Positions 40,565 through 52,522 of a DNA stretch of 64,000 nucleotides are shown here, piece after piece. Below the pieces are notes generated by a model. That model was not told the origin of the DNA and searched no databases. It saw only the letters and a program-made list of their open reading frames with translations. Numbering within the stretch: the first letter of the stretch is position 1; each line of letters begins with the position of its first letter. The position numbers and the translations under genes were made by a program. Location of the stretch: NCBI GenBank assembly GCA_028564705.1, contig JAPXFQ010000189.1, positions 558,001 to 622,000 of the forward strand, given 5' to 3'. The stretch comes from Apricaphanius iberus. Its lineage: Eukaryota; Chordata; Actinopteri; Cyprinodontiformes; Aphaniidae.

Positions 40565-43500
40565 TTATAGAATATATCTGCTCTATCTTAATGCAAAACA
40601 AAACAAAATTATGGCTAAAACTAAGATAACAATTTAAACAATGCATGTTGCTGTGTTAAAGTAACAGTCTGGACTTTGTAAGAAAAAAGACAGGGACATG
40701 ATTTGAAAAAAAAACGACCCAAGCTCCCTCCCCCTCCCTTTCTGATTGGTCTTATAGCTGCGCCTACATTTCCGTGCACACGCAAGGTCAATGTGCCAAG
40801 ACGTGCGGAGGAGAGAGAGAAAACAACCAGAGTGTCAACAATGGACTTATCAGAGGTGAGGATGCTTTTTTGGTTTGAAATCGGTATCTTCTACTCTTGA
40901 GCTGAGTGTTGCTCCATGGCTGCGCTCGGGACTAATGGCGGAGGCTTGATTTGGAGGCTCCGTGTAAACAGAAAACTGAGCATGCGCGCAGTTACGAGCA
41001 CAAGCACACAGCGTTGGTGATGATTGACAGCCCTTGGCATCACTTGATTGGTTCAAGTAGACGGCAACGTGGCTTTTGAGTCATAGTTGAGATACTGGAA
41101 GGCGAGACTTACCCGCAATTCTTACAATTCTTAAAAATTTGATTTTGTTACAAGCTGTTGGAAATGTGGAAAATTAAAAAAAAAGTCGCCCATCCCCGCT
41201 CTTCTATTTAGTCTTGTAATTATTCTATGATTTTTATAAGAATTTTAATTTCAAGTAAGTCTCATTGTTCAGCAGTCTATTTATAATTTTCTCAGCAAAT
41301 GTATTTGAAATCCCATTATTCATTCATAACTTTCCAGGCTTATCAATTAAGTCAAAAGAAAGATGGGTGCGGGGTGGAACAAACATTTTTTTATTTATCT
41401 TAAAAACTATAACTGTTAAAGGATTTGCTGAGCTGTACCTGCTGTTTCAAATTCAACTGTAAAATTGATCAGGAATATATAATTTGCAATTTTCTGTATA
41501 CAGTGAAGTTAGAAATTTAAAGGATTTACAGTCATTCAGAGCTGATGCATTTTATAGCCTAGAAAATTTGGAGATGTGGTTATTTTATATCTGCTGTCAA
41601 CATCGAAGTCTCCACGCATCATAAATCAGAATCAGGATCAAATGTGATGTGTGAAGAGGAATAGATATTTATTTTTAACCAGTAAAATGAAGTTTTTCCT
41701 GTACATTCTGCCTATGGTAAAACTAACATTATTAGATAAAAATGGCCAAAGAAACAATTTAAATGTTGTTTCTGAGTAGAAGTTACTTGCAACTAAAAAT
41801 CCACCACTCAACCAGGTTTACTACATAACATAGTAAAGTTATTACAATCACAGGACAAAAACTTGAATACTCAACCTAATTAATTCCTAACTAACCATAA
41901 TTTGTATTTCTTCATAATAGAATAAAGTCCTAACCTGAATGTAGAATTAAATGTGATGTATAAAAGCAGAAAGGTGTCTTCTCTCTTGACTGTGGTTTGC
42001 TGTTAAGCCTACAAACCACATTGTCAAATCATTAAAACTGGATGGCATGTTTTCCACTCTATAATAGCACAGCTTTCCTGAGCCATAAAACACAAGTGCT
42101 TGGTGCACTGCGCTTCTGCCGTAATGATGATGCCATTCATTGCTTACACAACAGGCATAGCGCTAGGCATTTATGATGAGCTCTGGTGGATGAATTAGCA
42201 TCCATTAAAGCTACTATTGACAGCTCTGCTATAAGCTCATTTCACTGAAAAAAAATATGAGAAGTGAAGGTCTAATTTCCATCATGGCTTGAAATGCTGC
42301 CCCCACCGTGCTCTGTGTGGTCTTTAAATAAATCATCTTTATTGTGACAAAGTGCATTTAGGCCTCAACTGGCAGCCAACAGCCTATCTCCTGCTGGCTG
42401 ACAGTGTCTATTTGAACGAACACAGCTGCAGTGGGCAGAACTGGCAGCTTCAGGAGAGTTTCTACCTGCAGGGCAGCAACCATCCCTGATCATGGTTCCC
42501 TGTCGTAATCTGTCCTACTTTCATGTGAAGCACTGTGGGCCTATTTTCACCACAGGGTCTAAAAAACCTTTAATACATTTGTTCAAGGTGAAATCTAAAA
42601 CCTGTCTTTGCTGGTTGAAGACAATTCTCTGGACAATGCGGAGAATATAACTGGTTTTAATGTCTATACAAATTTACTGAATAACAAAAAGATTGTAGGC
42701 GGAAATCCAAATTTGTCACAGGCGTTTAAAAGTCCCTCTAATAAATCTGCATGCCCTTATGATAAACAACTCTGTACAAATCTCTATTTATTCTGGGGGC
42801 CTTCTTGGTGTATCAAAATTGTTGGTCCTGCTATGTTCTGGAAAAACATTTCAACTTTTTTTTGCAAGAGTAATTTATGAAAAACAAATAAAGAGCAAAG
42901 TGAGGAAAAGAAAGATAAATATGCACCTAATCCCGACTAATTGCCATGTCACCCCCTGCAGCCACTCCTTCCCAGTAAATGTATCTGTATTTGTCACATC
43001 CTTCTTGCGTGCAACACATACTTGCCTGTTTCTTGGCTTGGTGTCTGCCTGCCGTTGGTCACACGAAGCATTCTACTCAAACCTAATGCCTAATAAATCC
43101 TGCATTTGCATCCTGCGCCGACGGCTTGTGCAGATAGAGCAGTTTTTGCTGTGTTTCCATTAGCGACCCTCTGCACTTTACATATTAACGTGCCGTATCA
43201 AACACACTCAAATACGCTGCCACCAGCTGTTCAAATTCAGATAAGAGTCCAATCAGAACAGCTGAATAGAAGTAGGCAAATGTGTACCAGATACTTATTG
43301 ATATTTAAAGTCTGTGCTGAGCGTTATCCGCCTCATGAACTTAGTAATTAGCAGCTTTTCTGACCTGGTGCTCCTCTCAGAGCTGCAGTAAATATGCCTG
43401 CCAGCCTGATAGAGGCTGAAAGACTGCAGCAGCTTCAGATTGGAGGATGACACGCCTTATATGAAAAGATTCGTTGAGGCTACGGTAAAACAGATTATGT

Positions 43501-44504
43501 ACATTTGTTAGTATGTATAATTGTCTCATCCTTCAACAATTTCAACAAACCAGCAGAAATTATTTAATTCTTAATCATAATAAAGCTCTTTAGGTGCAAA
43601 AATGTTTCCCAGACATTAGAAGAGGGTGAGGATAAGAAAAAAATGCAAGTTAATTACATCTAGCAATAAAACCCCCCCACCAATCATTAATGTCCACTAC
43701 TACTGTCAATTAATTAATAGCCAACCTAATATTATGAAAAAATTGTAATCAGTATGGATTCAGACATATTTTATATTTTAGTTTCAGTATCTTACATTCT
43801 TGTTCACACGGTTCAATTTGTATTAAAAACGAAAAAATAATCTGCATTATTTGGCAATTTTCTCATGCATACAAACATGTTACACAATTACTCAGTAACG
43901 TTTAGGAAAACAAAAAAAACAAAATTACACATATATACATGTTTAATTCACATATTTTTTAAGGGTGCATTGATTGAACAACACATATATAAATTGAATA
44001 AAGTGACAGTATCATGGCTAGAGCAGTATCATAAATTCCTTCTTTTTCCACAACTGCAAGGATTGTACATTAAAACTCACTGTCAGCTGTTATTACTGAT
44101 ATGATATGTAAGCAGCTGCCAATGGTGACATTAGTAACAAAAGTGGATGAGCACCAAAGAAAAAAATAAAACTTCACTGACAGTTGTTCCTTCAACTGTA
44201 ATATTATTATTATACTTATTTTTATCATGCCGTGCTTCTTCTCCTGTTATCCAATTTAGATATTGCTAACCTGTGCCATGCATTATTATCTCCTGCTCCA
44301 CTTGATCTCCTCTTTACTTGCACTCCCTTCTGCCTATGCCTTCTTGCCAGATTTTCCACTGCTTTTTGCCAGTAAATATTCAGTTTCCCTTTCTTTAATC
44401 TTCCATTCCTGTGCTGATCTCTTCTCGTCTCGGGATTTTGCCCCTTTGACTATCCCATGACAGATTCTTAACGATCGGCATCCACCCATGTGGTTCTTGT
44501 TTCT

Positions 44505-44650
44505 GGAACATCCAGCTATCCATTGTCTATAGACGCCTATTCTTGGAGAGTTGTCCGGCCTTCGGAGGGCAACACAGAGACACATAGGAAAAAACAACCA
44601 TGCAAGCACACACTAATGACTAAGGACAATTTGGATAAACTAATTAATCG
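44505..44650. repeat. Old fragment of the (ATGG)n retroposon family
   Basis: Segments such as aaaaaacaaccatgcaagca and ctaaggacaatttgg match the order in the copy at 61,619-61,982. The ends are degraded. Confidence 0.5.
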
Positions 44651-45143
44651 TCATCATTTCGTACCATGGGACGAAGTCAGATTATTTGGAGAAAAGTAAG
44701 GGGTACACACAAACTCTATGCAGAAAACTCTATGCATGCTCAGAATTCATACCCAAAACCTAAAGTCAATAGTACCAGCAACTATGCCACTCCCTGCTGC
44801 CCTCTTTTTATATATGCATTCTAACCAATTTTCTTTCCTTCGACTGTTGACTCTTTAGGTTAGCTGGTTTAAACTTTTAAATAGTTAGATTCACCAACAG
44901 CACAATAATTTAAAACACTTAAAAAAGTAGGTAAACATTCAGCTTTCAGATTAGCCCCGAACTAAAACGTTGTGGAAAATTTGTGGACTATGCTTTAAAG
45001 TCAAATTCATACCAGTTTAAATAGATTCTACCATTTCTGATAAGCAACTCAGCCAGAAATAAGCTACATGTTTGTCGATATCTGCAAAAACCTTTGGTTA
45101 AACATTAAGCAGGATATACGTAAGCATTTGAGCCTGTGTGTAT

Positions 45144-45430
45144 GGGGAGCCTAATTGACACCCTTTTCCTTCCGGCCCATGGGTCCCCTACTGCCAAAAA
45201 AAGTGTATGAGAGTCAATGGAGCTAATAAAGTTATTTTCTGATCCAGTTTGAATGCGCCGTGATTCGAACATATGATGTCCGTGAATTTTAAAGACAAAT
45301 TTTCATGCAGAGAAAACGCTGATTTTGAACAGGCGGCAAAAGTTACTTTAAGTTTTGTGTAAAAATGTTTAGCGGGCTACAACTGCAGACGAAGAAGGAG
45401 AGTGAGGGTCGTAGCCTCCAGGACGAAGAA
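45144..45430. repeat. Truncated copy of the 8.1-kb repeat
   Basis: Begins ggggagcctaattgacacc and carries gagagtcaatggagc, tctgatccagttt, gaatgcgccgtg and the tttagcgg.ctacaactgcag block, as in 8,114-8,400. The second half and the right inverted end are missing. Confidence 0.65.
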
Positions 45431-45718
45431 TGAAAATGAAAATTAGCATTAAACACGGGGAAAACCCAAGCACTGGAACACCAAATTATTAGCTGTAGGT
45501 GAAGGCATAGATAACCAAGGGTTTTTTCATACTTTATAAGACTTCCTGTTTATTTAACAGTATTTTTAGTGTAGTGAAATACAGATATTTATCTAATACA
45601 ACAAATAAATCTTTATGGACAGGCACATGGGTTAAAGAGAAAGTGTCTTAATCTGTAGTGCAGTGGAATATACCTAAACTATGTACTCCCTACCTTGTGC
45701 TAAACAACAGAAAACAGT

Positions 45719-45906
45719 TATATATATATATATATATATATACACTGTATAGATTGAGGAGGTCCTCTAGTGGCCGTTAGCCAAAAAATCCATTAAAAAA
45801 AACACAATTTTAAAAGCCGCAGGGTTCAAAACATGGTAAAAATATAGCGGCTTATAGTCCGGAAAATACGGTATATATTTATGTTTCTAAAAATGGAACC
45901 CATAAA

Positions 45907-45937
<31 letters not shown>

Positions 45938-45942
45938 TACAT
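45719..45942. repeat. Two short TA/AT tracts
   Basis: TA runs at about 45,719-45,741 and AT runs at about 45,915-45,940. The Tyr-Ile stretch in one open frame derives from the second. Confidence 0.8.
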
Positions 45943-46979
45943 ACACACAATAATCGTGTATTACGTGCTCTTTTTCTAAGTTTTATCTGCAAAATATTTA
46001 TTTTTATTTTTGAGTCAACTTCAGATTCTTTGCACAAAAAAAGTAAAAACAAAACGTCTGATGTTTTCCGACTGCCTCTAATAAGACGCCAACCAGATTC
46101 CCTCATAATAAATCCACAAAGCTTCATAAATATTTGCTCAAAATAAAGAGCATTTCCCACATAAAATAATTAAAATAGTTAATTAACATCTGCTTTTTAC
46201 TGCATTAGGTGGCCAGTGCATGATAGTAAGAAATAAAAATACCTACACATGTACAAGCACTGGCAATTTGGCTGCAAAATTTGCTCTTTTGTTGCTGCTG
46301 AACTTTAGTTAGACACTGTAATAAATAGATAAATATAAAAAGACCCTTGGCATAAATGAGGGAATTACAAGGTTGAATTTAACCTTAGATTTTTCCTGCA
46401 GTGAATATGTTGTGAGTTTGATTTCACAATGGGAGGGAAATGATGTCTGCGGAAAAAATGTCCCTGAGGGGAAAATGACCTGTAGAACCATTGCACTGTG
46501 AATATTCTTCTGAAATTTGTGGAAAATAATCTCATAGTAGGGGTCACTAATAGATTTTTGTAGAAGTAATGTTTTGAATAAAGTAAAATTGGCAGGGGAA
46601 AAAAAACAAAATGTGTGTGTGTGTGTATCTGGACTCCCACAATCATTATCAGTAAGGCTAATCAAGCTAGCACAGATAGGACACCAAAACGGCTGGTTAG
46701 AGTTGTCAGGAAGGTAGCCCATTCTGAATAAAACTTCCACTGCAATAGATTAAGACATGGAGTTGAAATGACTACACCGGAAAACCTTTAAAAATTTGAA
46801 CCATCATTTAAAATTAGGCCTAAAACGGGTGAAAAATGCATTCATCCAAATATAGTGAGAACAGTGTATGAAAACAAGTCCTTCTTTTTCAAATCATAAT
46901 GGATTATTTTTCAGGTCACATTTATTCCATTTTAACTGATTTATGAGAGATTTCTTGTAACTTCGCCCTGAAGGTACTT

Positions 46980-47690
46980 ATTTTCCCGATAATGACCGGC
47001 GTTCTATACATTATCCCGCTTATTTTACGGCTAGTTGCCAATTGTACACACACAAAGAAACTTCGTACACTTTTATGAAGGCAGAAAGGTTTATTTAGGA
47101 TTTCCGCATCAAATAGTTCCCAACAGTTTTCTTGGCACGATTGTTGATTCCAGGCAGCATGGCTAGATACTTATTTATGTTGAACTGGACGTTCCCGTTG
47201 AAGGTGCAGTTGGAGAGGATGAATGGTGGTGCATCTCTGGGTGAGTTAAAAGTCGGACTCCCATTAAATTCATGACCGATTCCCCCAACTTCTCTCGCAG
47301 GGACGGAGACAGAGATAGGGGCAGGCGCATCTACAAACAGAGAATATACCATGCTGATTAGGCTAGCTAGGTAGATTGGTAAAAAAGTGCATTAATGGTG
47401 TTAGCAACTCACCAGAAAGGATCTGACTCCACTTCTCCCGGTCCGATGTTGTGGGAGCCCAGTAGCTCTTCAGGCTGGTTTCACACCTGTGTCCAGTAAC
47501 TGTCATGATCTCCCTGGTTTGCAGCCCAGCTTTTGACAGTAGCTGCAAGGCTGTACCGGCAGGACCGGACTACTTGCGGAGTGATACGAAAGACCCGTAT
47601 AACAAGCACAAACTCCGTTGCCATTGGCAGCGGTCATTATTTTTTTCGGAGGTCTTCTATCAGAAAATAATGACCGGTAGAACGTTGGGA
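46980..47690 (-). mobile_element. Tyrosine-recombinase transposon fragment (Crypton/DIRS-like)
   Basis: Surrounds the two-exon recombinase fragment. The 10-bp motif ataatgaccg occurs three times around it: forward at about 46,990, inverted at about 47,631-47,640 and forward at about 47,674. Such motif placement could mark element ends or internal repeats, but no clean termini were found. Cryptons and DIRS-type elements use tyrosine recombinases and lack DDE-type terminal repeats and target duplications. Confidence 0.5.
47095..47542 (-). pseudogene. Tyrosine-recombinase C-terminal fragment, two exons
   Basis: Exon A (47,413-47,542, acceptor ttgcag) encodes [28 protein letters not shown] and KWSQILS. 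The T-G-H-R box and following S-Y fit box III and the nucleophile Tyr of tyrosine recombinases/phage integrases. A canonical GT-AG intron (47,331-47,412) joins in phase to exon B (47,095-47,330), which encodes DAPAPISVSVPAR and FILSNCTFNGNVQFNINK and ends TAA. The polyA signal AATAAA (47,090-47,095) overlaps the stop. NCTFxGNVxxNI-type tails follow recombinase domains in Crypton- or DIRS-like elements and related domesticated genes. The N-terminal catalytic parts (first Arg, Lys) are not present upstream, so this is a 3' fragment. Intact splicing and frame suggest modest age or constraint. Confidence 0.6.
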
Positions 47691-49282
47691 AATCACATTC
47701 AAATCAATGGAGCGTTCTACTTGCATTGTGAAGGGCCGTATAATAAAAACTTAATAAAAGGGATAAAAGAAATGAAAACAAAAGTACTCATACCCATTAA
47801 GCTTTTTTACATTCATCGCACCTACAAGCTTTTATTTTATTGTGAAAGAACAATAATAAAAAGCAGTGTATCGCTGTGAAGAGGCAGTGAAATGATGCAT
47901 GATTTTTAAAAAACATATATTACTTATAAAAATCTCAAATGTCAAAGAAGAAGATGATGCTATAACTTGTTGCTCCACTCAGTGAGTCAGTCTACTGCTG
48001 TGGCACAAATGAATTAAAATGCTCTCACTGACAAGGAAAATCAAGTTATTACAGTAGACTAATTACATCAGATGGCTAAAATGATCTGCACCAGCAGTGG
48101 AGCCATTAAAACTATGCCTTTGAGTACTCGTCACCCTCTCATCAGAATAATGAGTCATTAACGCTGCTGGATAACGAAGCAGCAGGATTAACGATGATGC
48201 TAACCTCTTGCTCAAACAGATTGAGAAGCTTCTATTAAACCATGAGGAAATATGGTCTCAAGATTTCTTTCGATGTCTCCACCCACGCAGACACAATTAA
48301 TATCTGAAAAATTATTTAATGATTGGGCTTAATTTGTACCTCATAACTGATTCAGAGAAAGCATCAAACTGTGCAAAGGTTTTGGGCAAACCCCTCAATT
48401 TTTCATATTTGACCTTACAAAAAGCTCAAAATGCCAGTCTTCTGTTTTCTATTTTGTTACTAAATAGTTTTCCAAGCCTCCAAAATTTGTTTACCCTTTT
48501 GACTTTTGTTACTTTTTCAACAGATGATTTTCTGAGATTTTTTTTCTTTTGTAAAACCACTTAAACTAATACCTGTATAGCCCCATGAGAAGAGCCAGTG
48601 CTGTGTCTTCCACATTACTTTTTTTTTTTTTAGTATTCTTATAAATTTTTGGCAAGAGATAAGGTTGGTAGATTAAAATAAAATGATCCCCCAAAATGTA
48701 ACATGCCTCAGAATACTGCATGGTGTCCCTAATAATGCATAGGAAAGAGAAATCATATAAATATAATAAAAAAGATCTTTAGAGGATCAACATTGCAAAA
48801 AAAAAACAAAGCTCCTCTGCCAAAAAAATAACACTCTTCTCCCAAAAAACGACAAAGAAAACAAAGAACCCCAACAGAACTTGACATGACACAAGACCAC
48901 AGATATTAATCGGTCTGTCACAGATTTGATAAACTAATTTAAAGACAGTAAATATTATTAACACCGGTGTTTGAGTTTTACCAAACAAATGAATGATTTT
49001 TATTATATTGGGGTATTTTTACCCAAATAACAAGAAAGGAATGCAACTTTGAAAACTGTAATTTAGCTGCAAATTGAAATATCTGTTAAAGGATTACCTT
49101 GAACTATATAAAAAGTGCACTTTTGATAAATATATAAGTCCAACAACCATTAGATTTGTCATTTGTCCATTATTAGTCTCTTTATTACCTTCGTAATGCT
49201 TTTAATTTTACTTTTAGACTCTGAATCAATATCAGTGATATTGGGCAAGTTTGGAACATCCATCATCTTTGTCAAGATATCC

Positions 49283-49530
49283 TTACAGGGTATCGGGTGC
49301 CTATCTTCAGCAGTCATTTGGATGAGAAGCGCAGTACACTATGGACAGGACACCAGCCAATTATGGGCGGCACAGTCACACAAGACATATAGCCATGACT
49401 CACACATACATTCACACCTCTGGACAATTTAGAGGCACTAGTTTACCTAACATTCATGTTTTACCCGGAGCGAACCCACACATGCACAGGATGGACATGG
49501 AACCTGAACACAGGACTGAATTAGTGCAAA
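49283..49530 (-). repeat. Older copy of the (ATGG)n retroposon family
   Basis: gtgcctatcttcagcagtca, actatggacaggacaccagc and ttcacacctctggacaattt follow the same order as the copy at 61,619-61,982. No target duplication was resolved. Confidence 0.6.
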
Positions 49531-49689
49531 TGTCCCTAGTATTCTAGGGGTTCTGGCACTGTTAAGTGTTCAGTGTTTGTGTCTAGAATGTGTGAGGTCG
49601 GCCGATATATTAGCTGCCCTTTTCTTCACTGTATATTCTGATAGAAGGAAAGACGGCCCTGATTATCCTTTCTGCAGATTGGATTGTTA

Positions 49690-49935
49690 TTTACAGTTTG
49701 GTCCTTTCCTGTTTTTGGAATGAGCCAAAACACAGTGATGGACGAACACAGGTAACGCTAGATAATGGCAGTGGAGAAATTGACCAGCACCTTCTTTGGT
49801 AGCTGCTGCAGGAAGTAAAGTCTGTGCTGGGCCTTTTTCTGAAACAGTGTCTACATGTGAGGACCTTTAGAGGTTCAGATAAGGTGTTTCCTAGGAACCT
49901 GAAGTGATCCAGAGTATACAAAGAGTTGTTGAGGA
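49690..49935 (-). pseudogene. LINE reverse-transcriptase C-terminal relic
   Basis: The minus strand encodes HFRFLGNTLSE in one frame and KKAQHRLYFLQQL in another, separated by a frameshift, with an in-frame stop further on. F-K/R-FLG-x-x-I/L-S-E and KKAQ-R-LYFLR are hallmark motifs of the region after the catalytic core in fish non-LTR retrotransposons. It is non-functional. The clade (L2, CR1 or Rex-like) cannot be fixed from this much. Confidence 0.75.
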
Positions 49936-49997
49936 TGGTGAGAGGAAATCTATCATCTCCGCCATCATGAGTAGCTTAAGCTACAGGTGGTTATGAC

Positions 49998-51471
49998 TAG
50001 GGCCCAACCGATATATCGGCCGGCCGATGTTATGGGCCGATATGGTGGTCATGGATGATATTGGCTATCGGTAGAAAAAATGCAGGTAATTTACTTCTTT
50101 TTTTTTTTTTTTTTTTAAGGGGGGGGACGGCAAAAATGCAATGGAGCTACTTATCCAGCAGATGGCCAGATTCATAATTTCACGTCTCAGTTAGGAGTGT
50201 TGCTTAACACACGCAGCTGACCAGACTGTTACGTTACGTTTTTGTAAAGAAAAAGTGTCAGAGGTGAGTAAAAACAAAGTCTTGAGCAAAGGCCCTCTTT
50301 GTTGTCAGTGGTGAACGTTGAAATAAGCAATTACAAAAATGTGTTCCCCCCTCTTCCTTCGTGAGCTTAATGTTTGCCTCGTGGCTTTGTGTGGAAAATG
50401 TAGCGTGTAAAAAGTTTAACCTGCCTATTTCCTTGCTAAAACTTAGATTTGTACAAATAAACTCCTTAAATTCATATCTTAACTGATGCGTTAGATTGAA
50501 TAATCTATCAAATTTTTCTTTACCTTAAAAAAATGCTGTAGCAGCAGCATAAAGAGTGCAGACTTTAACGACTCCGCGGACGATTATAAATATTAAAAGT
50601 ATCCGTCTTGGTTTCGTGAAGTATGAGTGACCAAGGTAAATCCTCAACAGCAACGTTGTCACCATTTAAAATCTACTGTCATAAACCATAACTTAACAGT
50701 TTGCGATGCTTGAGAAGAAAAAACCCCAGGAAGAGCTACAATGTATGTAATAAAGAGTGCAGCGCCCAGTTCTTAAATGACAATACTTAGAAGTTGGTCA
50801 CTGGGTGCTGTTTATTTTTAATTTAACAGGGTTTTTCATACATACGAAACTCAGCGGCGACCGCCACTGTCTAATTTATTGCCATAGAGGTTTGTCTGCA
50901 TTATAAGCTGCATGGAGACTTGGTGCATTCAAGAAACGTTGTGTGTTCTGTGTTGTTTTTGAAATCATTGCTAAATAAATCTTATTTACATTATTTGGAA
51001 TCCAGTGAGTTACTGAGACTGTTATTTGGTGTGTAGAATGGAATAGAACAATCCTTTGTTGTCCCACAAGGAGGAATTAATTTGTAACATCAGAAAAAGC
51101 TAGAACAGAACACAATTTAAGGGTACAGAAAAGGAAAATACATTATGGACATAGTTACAAAAACAGAGAACTGTACCGTTATTAAGATAAAAAATACCGA
51201 TAAAGTGGCATAGCCAGGTTGTAATGTGCTACAGAGCAAGACACTTAAAGATGTCTAAATAATTAAAAATATGTACAGAATGTGCAGAATAGACCAGGGA
51301 GACATTTGTGAGCATCAAAATGGGCAGAGAAGGCAGGGTTTAAGCTTAAAGTACCTTTTTTATTATTATGGAATTTATCGCCCATTGTATCGGCTGTCTT
51401 CCTTTACTATCGTTTTATATCGGTATCGGTATGGGTATCGGACCCCAGTAATCAATATTGGTTGGGCCCTA
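49998..51471. mobile_element. Non-autonomous hAT-type element (tagggcccaacc ends)
   Basis: Termini tagggcccaacc (49,998-) and complement ggttgggcccta (-51,471) are flanked by gttatgac and gttctgac, 7 of 8 matching, an 8-bp hAT-like duplication. Subterminal cgatat/atcgg motifs are repeated. No transposase frame is present in the 1,474 bp. A block near 51,040-51,080 (tttgttgtcccacaaggagg) looks like another dispersed repeat inside it. Confidence 0.82.
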
Positions 51472-52157
51472 GTTCTGACTGAACAAATGGACCAGCCAAT
51501 CCCCGTCCTCTTTGCATGCAGAATTATCATTGTGCTGGAGCTAGTGCTAGTTTTCAACTATTACAATACGCATTTTTTAGCATTTCAGATAGAATTTTAG
51601 TCTTAAGTATTTACAGATTTAAGCTATTTGCAGACGGCTGTGGTCCCTGCCCCACAAATATCGGTTGTCGACTGTAAGTAAGTTTATTTTATTAATACTG
51701 TTCAGCCCTAGTTTATTCAATACATCACAGTTGAATTATAGGTTTGAACCAGCATACAGGTAAGGTTTTTAAACTAAGAAATTAGTTAAAGAGACTGATA
51801 TCTTAATACTGAAGGTAGCAAAGAGTATGTCAAAAGAAAAACATTACCTGGATTCTAAACAAGATATACGAATGACTAATAATAAAATGAATGAGCTATC
51901 CAATAACTATAACCCCTATAACTACTAAATCCCATCTCCTCAGCACAACAAGGTAAGAGGGAGCAGACACACAGCACCAGTGTATTTTAGGAATAATAAC
52001 CATGCACACATTTACATGTAAGTTACAAATTAAACCCAACTGTTCCATAGCAAGAATCTCACTACATCTAATTCATTATCTGACAACCGGAACAGAAATA
52101 ATAAGCTACAAATAACCCTCCAAATGATTGTCTGTGATGAATGATGAGACTCTAAAG

Positions 52158-52522
52158 TAGGGATGCAACAATAACACTTTTTTCAAAACCGATACCTGGA
52201 TCATAGTCTTACTGATAAGGAGTGCCAATGCCGATACTTCTACAACACAAAAAAAGTGCTATCAATTGGGAATCAGGTCTTTAATTTCTTCTCTGCTTGT
52301 TACAAGAAATGATGGTGAATTAGATAAGAAATAAAATATTAATAAAAATGACCACAGAACTTAAATTTAAAAGTAAAAAATGAATGTTTTCTGTGAAATT
52401 ATTGCGGGATTTCCAAATTTTAAGTATCGGTTCATGGTATCGGTTAAAATCAGCCGATACCGATACCAGTACATTAGGCAGTATCAGGGCCGATACCCAA
52501 TATCGGTATCGGTACATCCCTA
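52158..52522. mobile_element. Small hAT-type MITE (tagggatgca family), copy 2
   Basis: Ends tagggatgcaac and gtacatcccta are flanked by a perfect 8-bp duplication ctctaaag (52,150-52,157 and 52,523-52,530). The interior parallels copy 1 at 10,366-10,695 in the same orientation, including gctatcaattggga, ctctgcttgttacaagaaat and the cgataccgatac-rich end. No coding frame. Confidence 0.92.

Larger units (their letters stand above)
34314..46974. other. Upstream of visible znf385c exons; no host exon recognised
   Basis: This may be the first intron of znf385c or intergenic DNA. It contains retroposon copies (34,653-34,773 and older fragments), a teleost-type repeat with ggtccccac motifs (36,170-36,380), a GA microsatellite, the second Harbinger MITE (39,371-40,564), a GC-richer repeat-like block (about 40,655-41,185) and a truncated repeat (45,144-45,430). 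No frame looks like a conserved protein. Confidence 0.45.
47700..49997. other. No host gene recognised
   Basis: Includes a TAAT-rich, non-repetitive-looking stretch at about 47,940-48,260, an old retroposon fragment (about 49,283-49,530) and a LINE reverse-transcriptase relic (49,690-49,935). Confidence 0.4.

Noticed and set aside
43106..43351. Frames near a cagctgcagtaaatatgcctg stretch as a possible znf385c first exon
   Set aside because: No minus-strand ATG with an in-phase donor leaving one base was convincing.
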